A stretch of DNA of 64,000 nucleotides from Antedon mediterranea (Eukaryota > Echinodermata > Crinoidea > Comatulida > Antedonidae), in the NCBI RefSeq assembly GCF_964355755.1, contig NC_092672.1, forward strand, positions 2,976,001 through 3,040,000. The letters run 5' to 3'. The stretch's first letter is position 1. Each line of letters starts with the position of its first letter. Positions 49,215-60,112 of the stretch are shown here, one piece after another. A model generated the notes under the pieces. The model made no database searches. It saw nothing but the letters and a program-made list of their open reading frames with translations, and was not told where the DNA came from. The translations under genes and the position numbers were made by a program.

Positions 49215-51587
49215 CCCTGGAAGATAAGAAAAATCCTTCCCAATTAGTTTTATTCTTCATTTATAGGCCTGGTAAGTACTCCCGTCCCCCCGTGCATCCA
49301 ACCAGCGAGCGGAGGTAGCATCGGTCTGATGCTGTTTCGATGATTATTTTTGCGTCTCACTCGTTGGGTGCCCAGAGAGAACAGGGGTAGTACCAGCCCA
49401 ATACACACCTAGCGCTAATCACAGTTCAATTAAATATAATTACAATGTAAGGGTTACCTCCCCCCATCACAAAAATTTTAGCTAATTATGTGTACATATA
49501 ATGATTTATGGGCACTCACATTATGCCACGAAAATAAAATAAAAGGACTACACAAATAGTACAGGTTAATGAAAAGAATATATGATATACAAGGCATGTG
49601 ATAAGAGATACAGATCGTTACCAGATGTTATTGTAGCCAAGTGTCAATGACATGGACAAAACAAAACATTACAGATTACACACTGTGACAGTTAAGAATC
49701 GAAATTCATACAAGACATGTTGAAAAACAATCATGATAAGAAAAAGATCATACAAGAACATGCGAAAATAAATGAGACAAGACACGGAAAAAATTTTATT
49801 TTGAAAGAAAAAGGCATACAAGACATATAAAATAATTCTAGGCAAAAACCTAAGATAATCAATAAATAAATAAATATGCCTAAAGTATCAAAAAATAATA
49901 TTCGAACCAAAAATCAATAAATATAATAATAAAATAAATATAGGTACCGGCCTAGCCTGTACACTAAAAAATATTTCAATTTTAAAAAATCTATGCTAAA
50001 TAAAGACATTCTAAAATAATAACAATAAACAGGAATAATTAAGCCTATGCATAATTACCCAAAAAATAAAAATAATTCATGAAAATAATAGGTAGGAAAT
50101 TCCACTAGAATAACCACCTAATAAATAAAACATCGTCTAACTAAAACAATAAAAATTTACTAATAATTTTACGTCGAAAATAGTTCAATAAAAATAAAAT
50201 AAATCAATCGGAAAATAACTTAATTCCAAGCAATCAATATACACGAATGAATAAATAAATAAATAATAATCCTAATGTCATTTCCATCCAAGTGGGAGAG
50301 ACAAAATAACTATAATCTAACTACCCCGCGATAGCACAGGCCAGAAAATTCCAGCCCGTCTATCGTCAGGCCATAAATCAATCCAGACAATACACAGACC
50401 GGGAGACGAGCTCTCAGTTCTGCATAAAACTAAAATCTAAAAATAGTAAGGAGTATCCCTATATTATTCTACCAATCAGAATACAGTACTCACCTAACGT
50501 CATCATCGAAAGTCGTAAACAACTGTTGACCTCGTTGATGCAAGCAGCTATCCGCGAGGGTAGCAAGCGAATGCGTGCTCGCGATTGGCTAGCGATGAAT
50601 CACACGTGAGAAGACTGATAGGCAGAAAGTTGTTGTTTGACAAGGCGAACCGCTCAGGAATGGCGGCATTCTCAAAGCAACGGCAGTGTAGATAACTACT
50701 GTTTAACCCCGTTGTTCGTGAACACAAGTCGCCAAACCAGAGTCGGATTACCCTAACAAGCAACACCCTCCAATAACCTCGTTCTGTTGGTCGTAGGTTA
50801 TGGTAGTGTAATTTAAGGATTAAAAATAATGATAATAAAAATCGTGGATTTGAATAAGCTAATAAATAATCAAAATACGCGAGAGATGCCAACCACAAAA
50901 AATGGCGTCACTCACTAAAAAATTGTTTCGAAATTAAATTTAATATTTTTCCTACAAATTATAAATTTGCTAATTATTATGTTTTGTACATTTTTCCAAT
51001 AATATTCTGAATCACGGGCCAGACATATTCATTGTTCTGGAATCACGGGCCCAGTGCGTTAAACATACAATAAAAAACGCTGTTCCATGTTCACGTGCAT
51101 GGTATGTACGTAGCTTCGGCTAGGTCACGGGCCCAGGGCAGGGCCCAGCCACATCGCTACACACACTAATATCTTTTTCGGATCATTAGGAAATAAAAAA
51201 TGTACCTATCCGAAGAATCAGAGTACAAATGGGTCCCCCATAAATATACTGTCTGACAATTCGGATTACGGCACAAATCCAAGACGGAGAAATAATAATA
51301 TAATTTACTATAAACAACTCCCGACGGCTCGACCCCATCGATCGGACGAAACCTGCAGGCACGACAGCAGATTTCGGCCGCGAGACGGAGACGAGTCGTT
51401 GACGAGGTGGGAGATGGGTAGTGGGACGTGCTGCCCAGCAAACACAGAGGTCGTTCCTCCAGCATTGCCTCTGGGCAACACCACAGGGCGAAACGAGATG
51501 TGCGAACTAGAACAACACTCCTACCTTCCCAAACAGCTACACGCGGTTGACAGTGTCCCCCGCCGAGGCAAAAGGAACACCAGTTTA
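49215..51587 (-). other. Retrotransposon leader, 2.4 kb, with splice-like signals
   Basis: It lies between primer site and gag, is AT-rich, and has no ORF I would call. On the element strand, a strong 3' splice consensus (tttttcttatcttccag) ends at 49217, just before the gag ATG. Strong 5' splice consensus sequences (ttag then gtgagtac) occur at 50494/50493 in the leader and at 51686/51685 in the 5' LTR. Together they suggest that the leader is removable as an intron, giving a short gag mRNA beside the genomic RNA. Confidence 0.5.
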
Positions 51588-51598
51588 CCTCGTCGCCA
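51588..51598 (-). other. Primer-binding site, tRNA-Ser(GCU) type
   Basis: Two bases after the 5' LTR the element reads TGGCGACGAGG, which is complementary to the CCA end and acceptor stem of animal tRNA-Ser(GCU) (...CCTCGTCG-CCA). The match is 11 nt by recollection of that tRNA. Confidence 0.7.
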
Positions 51599-51600
51599 TT

Positions 51601-51919
51601 AAAGAGACTGTTTATGTTTACTTATTAACCTAGGAGGACAATTAAGTCTCTTCGGTGTAACTACACACTCATCGTTTGTACTCACCTAATCCTTTCTAGG
51701 CTGGTACGTGATGGGTATAGTTTGTGTCCTTCTTTGGTTGTGTCTTCGCTTCAAGAGATCGAGTTTTGCCTCTCGCACATTCAACGCCCGGGGCTGGTCG
51801 TGACGTATCTCGCCACTGGCCAGTCCCAGGGCCGGATTCGGGGGTTGAGTGCGCGTAGGCCCGGCGATTGGCTGTGACGTATAGATGACGTAACCAATAG
51901 CCAATCGCCAGGCACTACA
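51601..51919 (-). repeat. 5' LTR
   Basis: Identical to 39611-39929. It contains the U3 promoter elements and, further in, a strong 5' splice consensus (gtgagtac at 51685). No canonical AATAAA is seen on the element strand. Confidence 0.93.
51801..51905 (-). promoter_or_regulatory. U3 promoter region: three CRE-like sites and paired CCAAT boxes
   Basis: TGACGTA occurs at 51801, 51875 and 51886 (plus-strand positions). CCAAT occurs at 51894 and 51901, with an inverted CCAAT at about 51867. All lie in the first 120 bp of U3. The same set is present in the 3' LTR. CREB/ATF and NF-Y binding is the known meaning of such motifs; use here is inferred. Confidence 0.55.
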
Positions 51920-52539
51920 TAGGTGTGTGGAGAGAGGTTTACTATTATCTAGGGTAAGCCTATGCCTAGGCCTAGGTCTACTGGCACTAGCACTATCAAG
52001 TTTTTTCGCCCTTATTATCTAGGCCTATAATGTGATTATCAAACGCTATTACCTGTATCCAATTAAACTTAATTAATTCATGTAATAACTAATATATTGC
52101 TGATTGTAGATACCAGCATAATCAAAATGCATACCATGGTCCATACCACTTCACTTGCACAATATAAGTACTAAAATGTGCATTTATGTATTTGAAAAGG
52201 GATGCAATTTAAGCAGTGGCTGATCTGTGAAGTACAAAATAAGTATGTAGGCCTATGTATGTAATTGTTACCTGTCTTGTCTTATTTTGTAATGCAACCA
52301 AATTATCTAAGTTACCGCTCTGTATGTTATATTTTTTATACCGAAATAGATAATTTAATTAATTAAATAACTTCAGATTGTGCTGTTTCGAAGAAAAAAG
52401 GCAATCAAATAATATATACAGACGGTAGTATGCCTCAATAAATAGTGGCCTAAATAATAGTAGCCTAGTTCTGAATCAGAAACATAAAATATGTATATTC
52501 TATTTTCTCACAGATATCTGATTTTACAATAAAGTAAAG
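51920..52539. other. Flank of the LTR element and 5' region of the lifeguard gene
   Basis: No coding exon. A 3' splice consensus (tattttctcacag, ending 52513) precedes the start codon by 26 nt, so a non-coding first exon probably lies upstream. If so, the LTR retrotransposon may sit close to, or within, the promoter or first intron of this gene. Confidence 0.45.
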
Positions 52540-55500
52540 ATGGGCCTCGAAGATGGTCTATTGTCCGATGAGGGCGGGTTTGAATTTAGTGATCAGGATA
52601 TCCGCAAGTGTAAGTATTATAGTGAAATCCAGATTTTGGATGAATCTGACCACACATTTTTTACGTTAATTTCATTAATCTATTTAGTTCTGACATTTTG
52701 AAACAATTTTTTTTGGACTGTTTTAGGTTTGACATATTTCCATAAAAATTAAACAAAAACAGATAATGATATAATAATAAATACTTTGAAACATCTCTTT
52801 TACTTTGCAAATATTTTTTCATTTACAGTATAACTGCTTGCCACCTTCCAGTTTCCAACCCTTAACATATGAAATTATTAATACATAAACTATTAAAGTA
52901 AATATTCTTTGATATTGTTTAACCAGATATCAGGTTGATATTGATACCTTAATTTTAGTTTCTGAGTAAAAGATAAGTAAAAAGAAATCTAGGAATGATA
53001 ATAATTTTCTTTTACAAGAAATTAAATGAATGGGAAAATTCTTACTATGATTTAATGTTGTAAAACGTAGAACCTCAAATATAATGGAAAGCCTACATTA
53101 AGCTCTTTCTACACTATCAAACTAGTTTGACAAAAAAAGTGCCCAAATATGGTAGTGATATGCCCAAATATGGTAGTGATATGCCCAAATATGGTAGTGA
53201 TATGCCCAAATATGGTAGTGATATGCCCAAATATGGTAGTGATATGCCCAAATATGGTAGTGATATGCCCAAATATGGTAGTGATATGCCCAAATATGGT
53301 AGTGATAAGCCCAAATATGGTAGTGGTATGCCCAAATATGGTAGTGGTATGCCCAAATATGGTAGTGATATGCCCAAATATGGTAGTGATATGATATCAT
53401 CATGTCCATATCTCTATCTGCACATAATTTCTCTGAAATTGCAATTATTCTGTAGTCAGATTTTACTAACAAATTTTACAAAATCTGATGTGCCCATATG
53501 TGGACAAGATGATGTCATATCACTACCACATTTGCGAATATCACTACCATATTTGGAAATATCACTACCATATTTGGGCACATCACACCTTTTTTGTCAA
53601 ACTAGTTTGATAGTGTAGACAGAGCTTTAAGGAATAGTCAACATATCTGCAAAGGATAAATTCATGGTTTAATCATGGAGGTTTACGGGATGTGAAAAAA
53701 ATAAAAAAATAGTGGGATCGATAGATGAAATACAATTACTATTTTTTGCAGCATTTATCCGTAAGGTGTATGGCATCCTTTGTGCTCAACTTCTGCTTAC
53801 TATTGGTATTATGAGCATCTTTACATTCAGGCAAGTCAATACAGTTTATAATAATAATAAATAATGAATGATGTATTAATAATAATATTAATTGGTAAAC
53901 GCTTTACTAAAAATATAATTGATATTGTTTGATTCTACAGTGAAGGTGTGAAAAAATATGCATTTGAAAATTCTTGGCCTTTCTGGGTAGCTTTGTGAGT
54001 ATATTTAAATTACCCAATTTTATTATTTTTTGATTATTAATTAGTTTTTTGCAGGTTGTGGTAGCTTTTACAAATGTCTTATATAACTCAAAATATTTAC
54101 TATGTTTATTAAAAATTAATTTTTAAAATTAAAAATACAGTAGTATTTTACATACTTGACGCCATTCAAACATTTAAAGCTCTGTCCACATTATCAAACT
54201 ATTTGACAAAAATAGTGTGATGTGCCCAAATATGGTAGTGATATGACCAAATATTGTAGTGATATGACATGATGATGTGCCCAAATATGGTAGTGATATG
54301 ACCAAATATGGTAGTGATATGACATCATCATGTCCATATATGGGCACATCATCATTTTATGTCACATAAATGTTGATAGTGCAGACAGAGCTTTAAGGAG
54401 AAGAGATTTACTTCATTACTTCAGTACAGTACGTTTGTTTATTGGATATGTATGTTACTTGTATATTTTTTTATATGTACAATATATATTGAGACATTAT
54501 TTCTCGAATGCTGTATATGATGTTTTAAATTAACTTGGTGCTGGAAAACTAGTGGTACTGTACTTTTTTACTAGTGGTACTGTACTTTCTTACTAGTGGT
54601 ACTGTACTTTTTTACTAGTGGTACTGTACTTTCTTACTAGTGGTACTGTACTTTTTACTAGTGGTACTGTACTTTTTACTAGTGGTACTGTACTTTTTTA
54701 CTAGTGGTACTGTACTTTCTTACTAGTGGTACTGTACTTTCTTACTAGTGGTACTGTACTTTCTTACTAGTGGTACTGTACTTTTTTACTAGTGGTACTG
54801 TACTTTCTTACTAGTGGTACTGTACTTTTTTACTAGTGGTACTGTACTTTCTTACTAGTGGTACTGTACTTTCTTACTAGTGGTACTGTACTTTTTTACT
54901 AGTGGTACTGTACTTTTTTACTAGTGGTACTGTACTTTTTTACTAGTGGTACTGTACTTTCTTACTAGTGGTACTGTACTTTTTTACTAGTGGTACTGTA
55001 CTTTTTTACTAGTGGTACTGTACTTTTTTACTAGTGGTACTGTACTTTTTTACTAGTGGTACTGTACTTTTTACTAGTGGTACTGTACTTTTTTACTAGT
55101 GGTACTGTACTTTTTTACTAGTGGTACTGTACTTTCTTACTAGTGGTACTGTACTTTTTACTAGTGGTACTGTACTTTTTACTAGTGGTACTGTACTTTT
55201 TTACTAGTGGTACTGTACTTTTTTACTAGTGGTACTGTACTTTCTTACTAGTGGTACTGTACTTTCTTACTAGTGGTACTGTACTTTTTACTAGTGGTAC
55301 TGTACTTTTTTACTAGTGGTACTGTACTTTTTTACTAGTGGTACTGTACTTTTTACTAGTGGTACTGTACTTTCTTACTAGTGGTACTGTACTTTTTTAC
55401 TAGTGGTACTGTACTTTCTTACTAGTGGTACTGTACTTTTTTACTAGTGGTACTGTACTTTTTTACTAGTGGTACTGTACTTTTTTACTAGTGGTACTGT

Positions 55501-58500
55501 ACTTTCTTACTAGTGGTACTGTACTTTTTTACTAGTGGTACTGTACTTTTTTACTAGTGGTACTGTACTTTCTTACTAGTGGTACTGTACTTTTTTACTA
55601 GTGGTACTGTACTTTCTTACTAGTGGTACTGTACTTTCTTACTAGTGGTACTGTACTTTTTTACTAGTGGTACTGTACTTTTTACTAGTGGTACTGTACT
55701 TTTTTACTAGTGGTACTGTACTTTTTTACTAGTGGTACTGTACTTTCTTACTAGTGGTACTGTACTTTTTTACTAGTGGTACTGTACTTTTTTACTAGTG
55801 GTACTGTACTTTCTTACTAGTGGTACTGTACTTTCTTACTAGTGGTACTGTACTTTTTTACTAGTGGTACTGTACTTTTTTACTAGTGGTACTGTACTTT
55901 CTTACTAGTGGTACTGTACTTTTTTACTAGTGGTACTGTACTTTCTTACTAGTGGTACTGTACTTTTTTACTAGTGGTACTGTACTTTTTTACTAGTGGT
56001 ACTGTACTTTCTTACTAGTGGTACTGTACTTTTTTACTAGTGGTACTGTACTTTCTTACTAGTGGTACTGTACTTTCTTACTAGTGGTACTGTACTTTTT
56101 ACTAGTGGTACTGTACTTTTTTACTAGTGGTACTGTACTTTCTTACTAGTGGTACTGTACTTTTTTACTAGTGGTACTGTACTTTCTTACTAGTGGTACT
56201 GTACTTTTTTACTAGTGGTACTGTACTTTCTTACTAGTGGTACTGTACTTTTTTACTAGACCACAGGCAAAAAAAATATTTGGTAGCCCAGAGTGATTGA
56301 ATTACTAGATATTAGTGTGCCAGACTAGACTAGATTTGCTAATAGAATAATTTGCTTATTTTAACTTTACAGCGCCGTTACGTTTGTAATTATCATTGTA
56401 TTGTCATGTTGTCCTGATACCAGAAGAACCTCTCCTATTAACATAATTTTATTGGGGATATTTGTAAGTATAGTGTGTCAAATTGTACATATCTGTCGGT
56501 CTGTATTTTTTCCTGTGTTCTCGTAAAATTTGCATGAATTTGGTACATTATTTGAAAAGAGTTGGAGATTAATTTAAGGTGTGCTTGATAGGTGCTGCAC
56601 TGCTGCCTGGTAAATAGACTGCCTAAGGTGCTGCACTGCTGCCTGGTAAATAAGCGGCCTAAGGTGCTGCACTGCTGCCTGGTAAATAGACGGCCTAAGG
56701 TGCTGCACTGTTGGCTGCCTGGTAAATGGAAGGCCTAATCCGAATTTCAAATTATTCAATTTCAGTCAAACATAAGGATGATTCTACAATTACACTTTCA
56801 TTTAAACATAAAACATTATTGCCTGTCAATTTTGGTTGATTTTTAACCCACCTCTTATTTCTTTTTATGTATTAATTTATTTGTACTATTTTGATAGTGT
56901 TTCTTTTAAATAAATGGTTCAGTATTGTTTATAGCTTGCCGGTTAAGACCCACAGTGAGGAGCGAACCAAAAATTCACCTGTGTCATGCTTGAGTGCACA
57001 GTAAAACACCAGGGGCCGGATTTATCAAACTTGCTTAGCAAAAAAATCGTCTTAACTTTGCCTTAAATCCTTGATTTTGCCTAAGTCAGATTTATCAATA
57101 TATCTAAGCAAAAAAATTTGCTTAATTTTGTCTTAAATCTAAGACGAACAGCACCCTGCCTTAAGATGAAAAATTTCGTCTTATCTCATTTCTGCAACAG
57201 AAACATTCTTTTTTGACAACGCGAGCGCGCTAGGCCGGAACATTGAACATTCGGAAAGGCTACGCTAGTGCGTTTTACGCTGTACTACGGACGCTAAAAT
57301 AATGATATCGATCTTCATAAAGATGGCCTAGAAATTGGACGAGCAAAACTAATATTTTCGGGATAGGTACGACCCAATTGACTAGCTTTTAGAAAACTGT
57401 ATCGGCTGCCAAGGGTCGCTGTCATTGATAAAAATAAATAAATGTTGATTTGATTTAAGTTTAGAGCGAATGATTTTCGTATGTATTTCCGACTGTTGTG
57501 CTCTTTCTCTATTTCAAGTAATAAAAACAATAGTAGCCAGAATACGCCCTCTCTTGTTGGGAGTGAAAATACTCTTTTCTGCTAAGACATTGCTAAGACG
57601 GTTTGATAAATAAGATTAAGTTATTTGCTTAAGCACTTCTTAAATATTTCAGCTTAAGCAAAAATATAAGCAAATATTGATAAATGCCAACCCAGTAAAA
57701 TTAAAAACACCAGACTACAATTAACTGTAGTAGACCTGTGTTATTTTAATGTTATCTTTTCCCATCAGACGGTTTGTGAGGGCGTTCTTCTTGGAATGGC
57801 GTGTGCAACGTTTGACACGACCACTGTGTTGATAGCTGTCGGCATTACAGCTGTAAGTTGCAAGATGTCATTTCTTTATTGTGAATTGTTAACGATATTT
57901 GATAGAGGAACAAATATTATAAGGCAGCCGTAGTGTGTGGTTTCAGGGAGTTTACATTGATCAAGTTATCACATCTGAAAGTGTATACGAAAATGCTGTT
58001 GCAAGAATTAAACTGATTTTCTGTGTCATAAAAGAGGGTTAAAAGATTAATAGCGATGCTTCACTGAACCATACAAGTCAGTAATGATATTTTAGATAAT
58101 TAGTTTTTTGAACTTTTCGTCCTACAGCTGTATTTCTGCCATAGTTTTTAATATTCAATTTTATTCACAGGCACTCGTTTTGGCCCTCACACTGTTTGCG
58201 TTCCAGACGAAGGTAAGATGCATTTTTAATGGTGTTCATATTTTTTGGATGATAAACAGAAACAACAAAATTTCAACTGGAATTTTATTTATATTTTACT
58301 CCATTACGCTATAAAGAATTGGTATTACTGAAATTTAAATTAAAAGTGTTGTGTTTTTTATAGGTTGATTTTACAGTATGCAATGGAATCATGTTTGTCG
58401 CCCTCATTTGCCTGATCATTTTTGGACTTTTTGCGATTATATTTCAGAGTAAGGTATGTATTAAATAATTGTGTACTAAAAGTAATTTTATTTTTTAAGC

Positions 58501-59166
58501 AGGAATGTAAATAGTGTTTTCTCCATTCCTAAGCAGACTGGCTGATTTTAGGATTTTTTACACCCACCCTTAACTTTTGGTCACGTACCTGCTAGACTTC
58601 TCAGGTTTTATCTCTATTATGCTCCCTATACAAAAATATAATACAATTTCTTTATTTATAGGTTTTGGATATTCTGTATGCAAGTCTTGGCGCTTTGGTT
58701 TTTGGTATTGTAAGTATAGCTGACATAGTTTTTTCAAAAGTGAAAAGTTTTCTTATTTTTATATATACTGTATATATGTTAAGTGTTTGTATTAAGGGTA
58801 TATTTTTGTTGAGACCCAACAAAATGTCTTCTGTTAAACCATATATGTTTGTTTCCCCTGTAACATCATATCCTAATAAAGGTGTCCCAAAGTAGGAGTT
58901 TTACTGTAGTTTAATCATGTGTTAGAACTGCAGATGAAAAGCATTTATTATTAATTAAACATTTATTGAGGTTGTTGTTATATTCATTGACTTTTTCCTA
59001 ATTTTATTTTCAGTACATTGTGATAGACACGCAGCTTATGATGGGAGGTAGTCACAAGTACTCGCTGTCTCCGGAAGAGTACATATTTGCTGCCCTCAAC
59101 CTTTACCTTGACATCATCAATTTGTTCCTATATGTGCTCATGCTTGTTAACAGTGCACGCAATTAG
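52540..59166 (+). CDS. Lifeguard/GRINA-type TMBIM membrane protein
   Basis: Seven-helix protein of the Bax inhibitor-1 superfamily. Relatives sit in Golgi/ER membranes, modulate calcium release and suppress cell death. Exons: 52540-52609, 53752-53830, 53941-53994, 56373-56463, 57769-57852, 58171-58212, 58364-58453, 58662-58709, 59014-59166. They sum to 711 nt, 236 aa, phases consistent. Recognisable landmarks: FIRKVYGILCAQLLLT, VLSCCPDTRR, INIILLGIFT, ATFDTTTVLIAVGITA, ALTLFAFQTKVDFT, LYASLGALVFGIYIVIDTQL and the C-terminal signature LSPEEYIFAALNLYLDIIN. These match TMBIM1/2/3 better than TMBIM4. The N-terminus is only about 23 residues; vertebrate GRINA has a long Pro-rich one, so an alternative upstream exon is possible. 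Intron 2 starts with GC (acattcag then gcaagt), a GC-AG intron. Introns 1 and 3 hold related MITEs, and intron 3 holds a 1.7 kb minisatellite. Confidence 0.92.
53098..53630. mobile_element. TTAA-type MITE, family A copy 5, expanded to a minisatellite
   Basis: Flanked by ttaa at 53098-53101 and 53627-53630, with inverted repeats gctctttctacactatcaaa and its counterpart gatagtgtagacagagc. Between about 53140 and 53394 a 21-bp unit (atgcccaaatatggtagtgat) is repeated about 12 times. Other copies carry one to three units. It lies in intron 1 of the lifeguard gene. Confidence 0.85.
54174..54396. mobile_element. TTAA-type MITE, family A copy 6
   Basis: ttaa at 54174-54177 and 54393-54396; inverted repeats agctctgtccacattatcaa and gatagtgcagacagagc. 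The inner unit is present in about four variants. It lies in intron 3 of the lifeguard gene. Confidence 0.8.
54548..56260. repeat. 22-bp minisatellite, about 78 units
   Basis: The unit is ctagtggtactgtactttyt plus ta. Two 22-bp variants (tttttta and tttctta) and a 21-bp variant (ttttta) are interspersed without simple higher-order order. It fills most of intron 3 of the lifeguard gene. In sense orientation each unit reads as a pyrimidine tract followed by actag. Confidence 0.95.
56591..56737. repeat. 36-bp tandem repeat, four units
   Basis: The unit is ggtgctgcactgctgcctgg plus taaatagacggcctaa; the last unit has a small insertion. It lies in intron 4 of the lifeguard gene. Confidence 0.9.
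57010..57694. mobile_element. Degenerate palindromic element in lifeguard intron 4
   Basis: The left end is ggggccggatttatcaaact with cttagcaaa and gtctta repeats. The right end has inverted counterparts (gcttaagcaaa, tgataaatgcc). It has no ORF and is a probable non-autonomous DNA transposon. Confidence 0.55.
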
Positions 59167-59562
59167 TTAACATATATTAGTTAACATATATTAACATATA
59201 TTAGTTAACATATATTAGTTAATATATATTAACATATATGTATTAGTTAACATATATTAGTTAAAATATATTAGTTAACATATATTAACATATATTAGTT
59301 AACATATATTAGTTAACATATATTAGTTAACATATATTAACATATATTAGTTAACATATATTAGTTAACATATATTAACATATATTAGTTAACATATATT
59401 AGTTAACATACATTAGTTAACATATATTAGTTAACATATATTAACATATATTAGTTAACATATATTAGTTAACATATATTAGTTAACATATATTAGTTAA
59501 CATATATTAGTTAACTTATATTAACATATATTAGTTAACATATATTAGTTAACATATATTAG
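59163..59562. repeat. 14-bp AT-rich tandem array covering the lifeguard 3' end
   Basis: The unit is ttagttaacatata, with shorter variants missing ttag. The array starts at the stop codon itself (TAG at 59164-59166) and runs about 400 bp, so it forms the start of the 3' UTR. Confidence 0.9.
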
Positions 59563-60112
59563 TTAAAGATGTATTGTCCCTTGAAACACAAAAAAATGAA
59601 GGTCAAAATATTCTAAAATTAAATTGGCCATATCAAAGTAATATTAAAGTTATTCACTTAAAGTCGAAAATTCGAGCCAAAAACAACAAGTTTACGTAAT
59701 TAACAGGTAAATTAATTTGATTACATTTGTCTGGAAAATCGTCTCGAGCGAAAGTAAACAAAGATTTCAAACCACGAGTACGCATTATGCATATGCTAAT
59801 TAGGATTGTTTACAACTCGTCACAGTTCAGAAGGTATTTTCACACAGATCGTGAGGAAGTTTTATGACTATGCATACAGAGTAGCCAAACAAGCGCGTTT
59901 CATTATGGGATATGTTTTGATTGAAAACTTTGACTGGAAGTCAAGTTATTTTTTAACAAAAAAACGTCTGTATTTCAGTTAAATGATTTTTTTTCGACAA
60001 ATTTTTGGTGATAGTTAATAACTATTATGATACTTCAAAATGACTCACCTTTTTTCGAAATCTTTTATTTTTTATTTTTTTAGAATTAGTCAAAGGGACA
60101 ATACATCTTTAA
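59563..60112. mobile_element. TTAA-type MITE inserted in the 14-bp array
   Basis: The left end is ttaaagatgtattgtccctt and the right end aagggacaatacatctttaa, inverted and flanked by ttaa. The flanks are the two halves of one array unit (ttag-ttaa and catata), so the insertion occurred inside the array. Confidence 0.85.

Larger units (their letters stand above)
39611..51919 (-). mobile_element. Complete Ty3/gypsy LTR retrotransposon, 12.3 kb, recent insertion
   Basis: Order on the minus strand: 5' LTR (51601-51919), primer site, 2.4 kb leader, gag, pol (protease, RT, RNase H, integrase, PHD finger), an extra ORF, a 1.3 kb repeat-rich 3' region, polypurine tract, 3' LTR (39611-39929). The LTRs are identical in all 319 positions by my reading. 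The element is flanked by a 5-bp duplication, taggt (39606-39610 and 51920-51924). All three large ORFs are open. The protease-RT-RNaseH-integrase order places it in Ty3/gypsy (Metaviridae); a Mag-like affinity is possible from the serine tRNA primer, but I cannot assign the clade. It is long for a gypsy element because of the leader, the extra ORF and the 3' region. Confidence 0.95.

Noticed and set aside
50548-50898. 116-aa minus-strand ORF in the retrotransposon leader
   Set aside because: No recognisable domain, and the region reads better as an intron-like leader.
53117-53618. Several overlapping ORFs of 81-163 aa on both strands
   Set aside because: All are translations of the 21-bp MITE repeat in different frames.
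54548-56260. CRISPR-like regular repeat array
   Set aside because: Units abut with no variable spacers and the genome is clearly eukaryotic; this is a minisatellite. The same holds for the arrays at 12174, 53140, 59163 and 62485.
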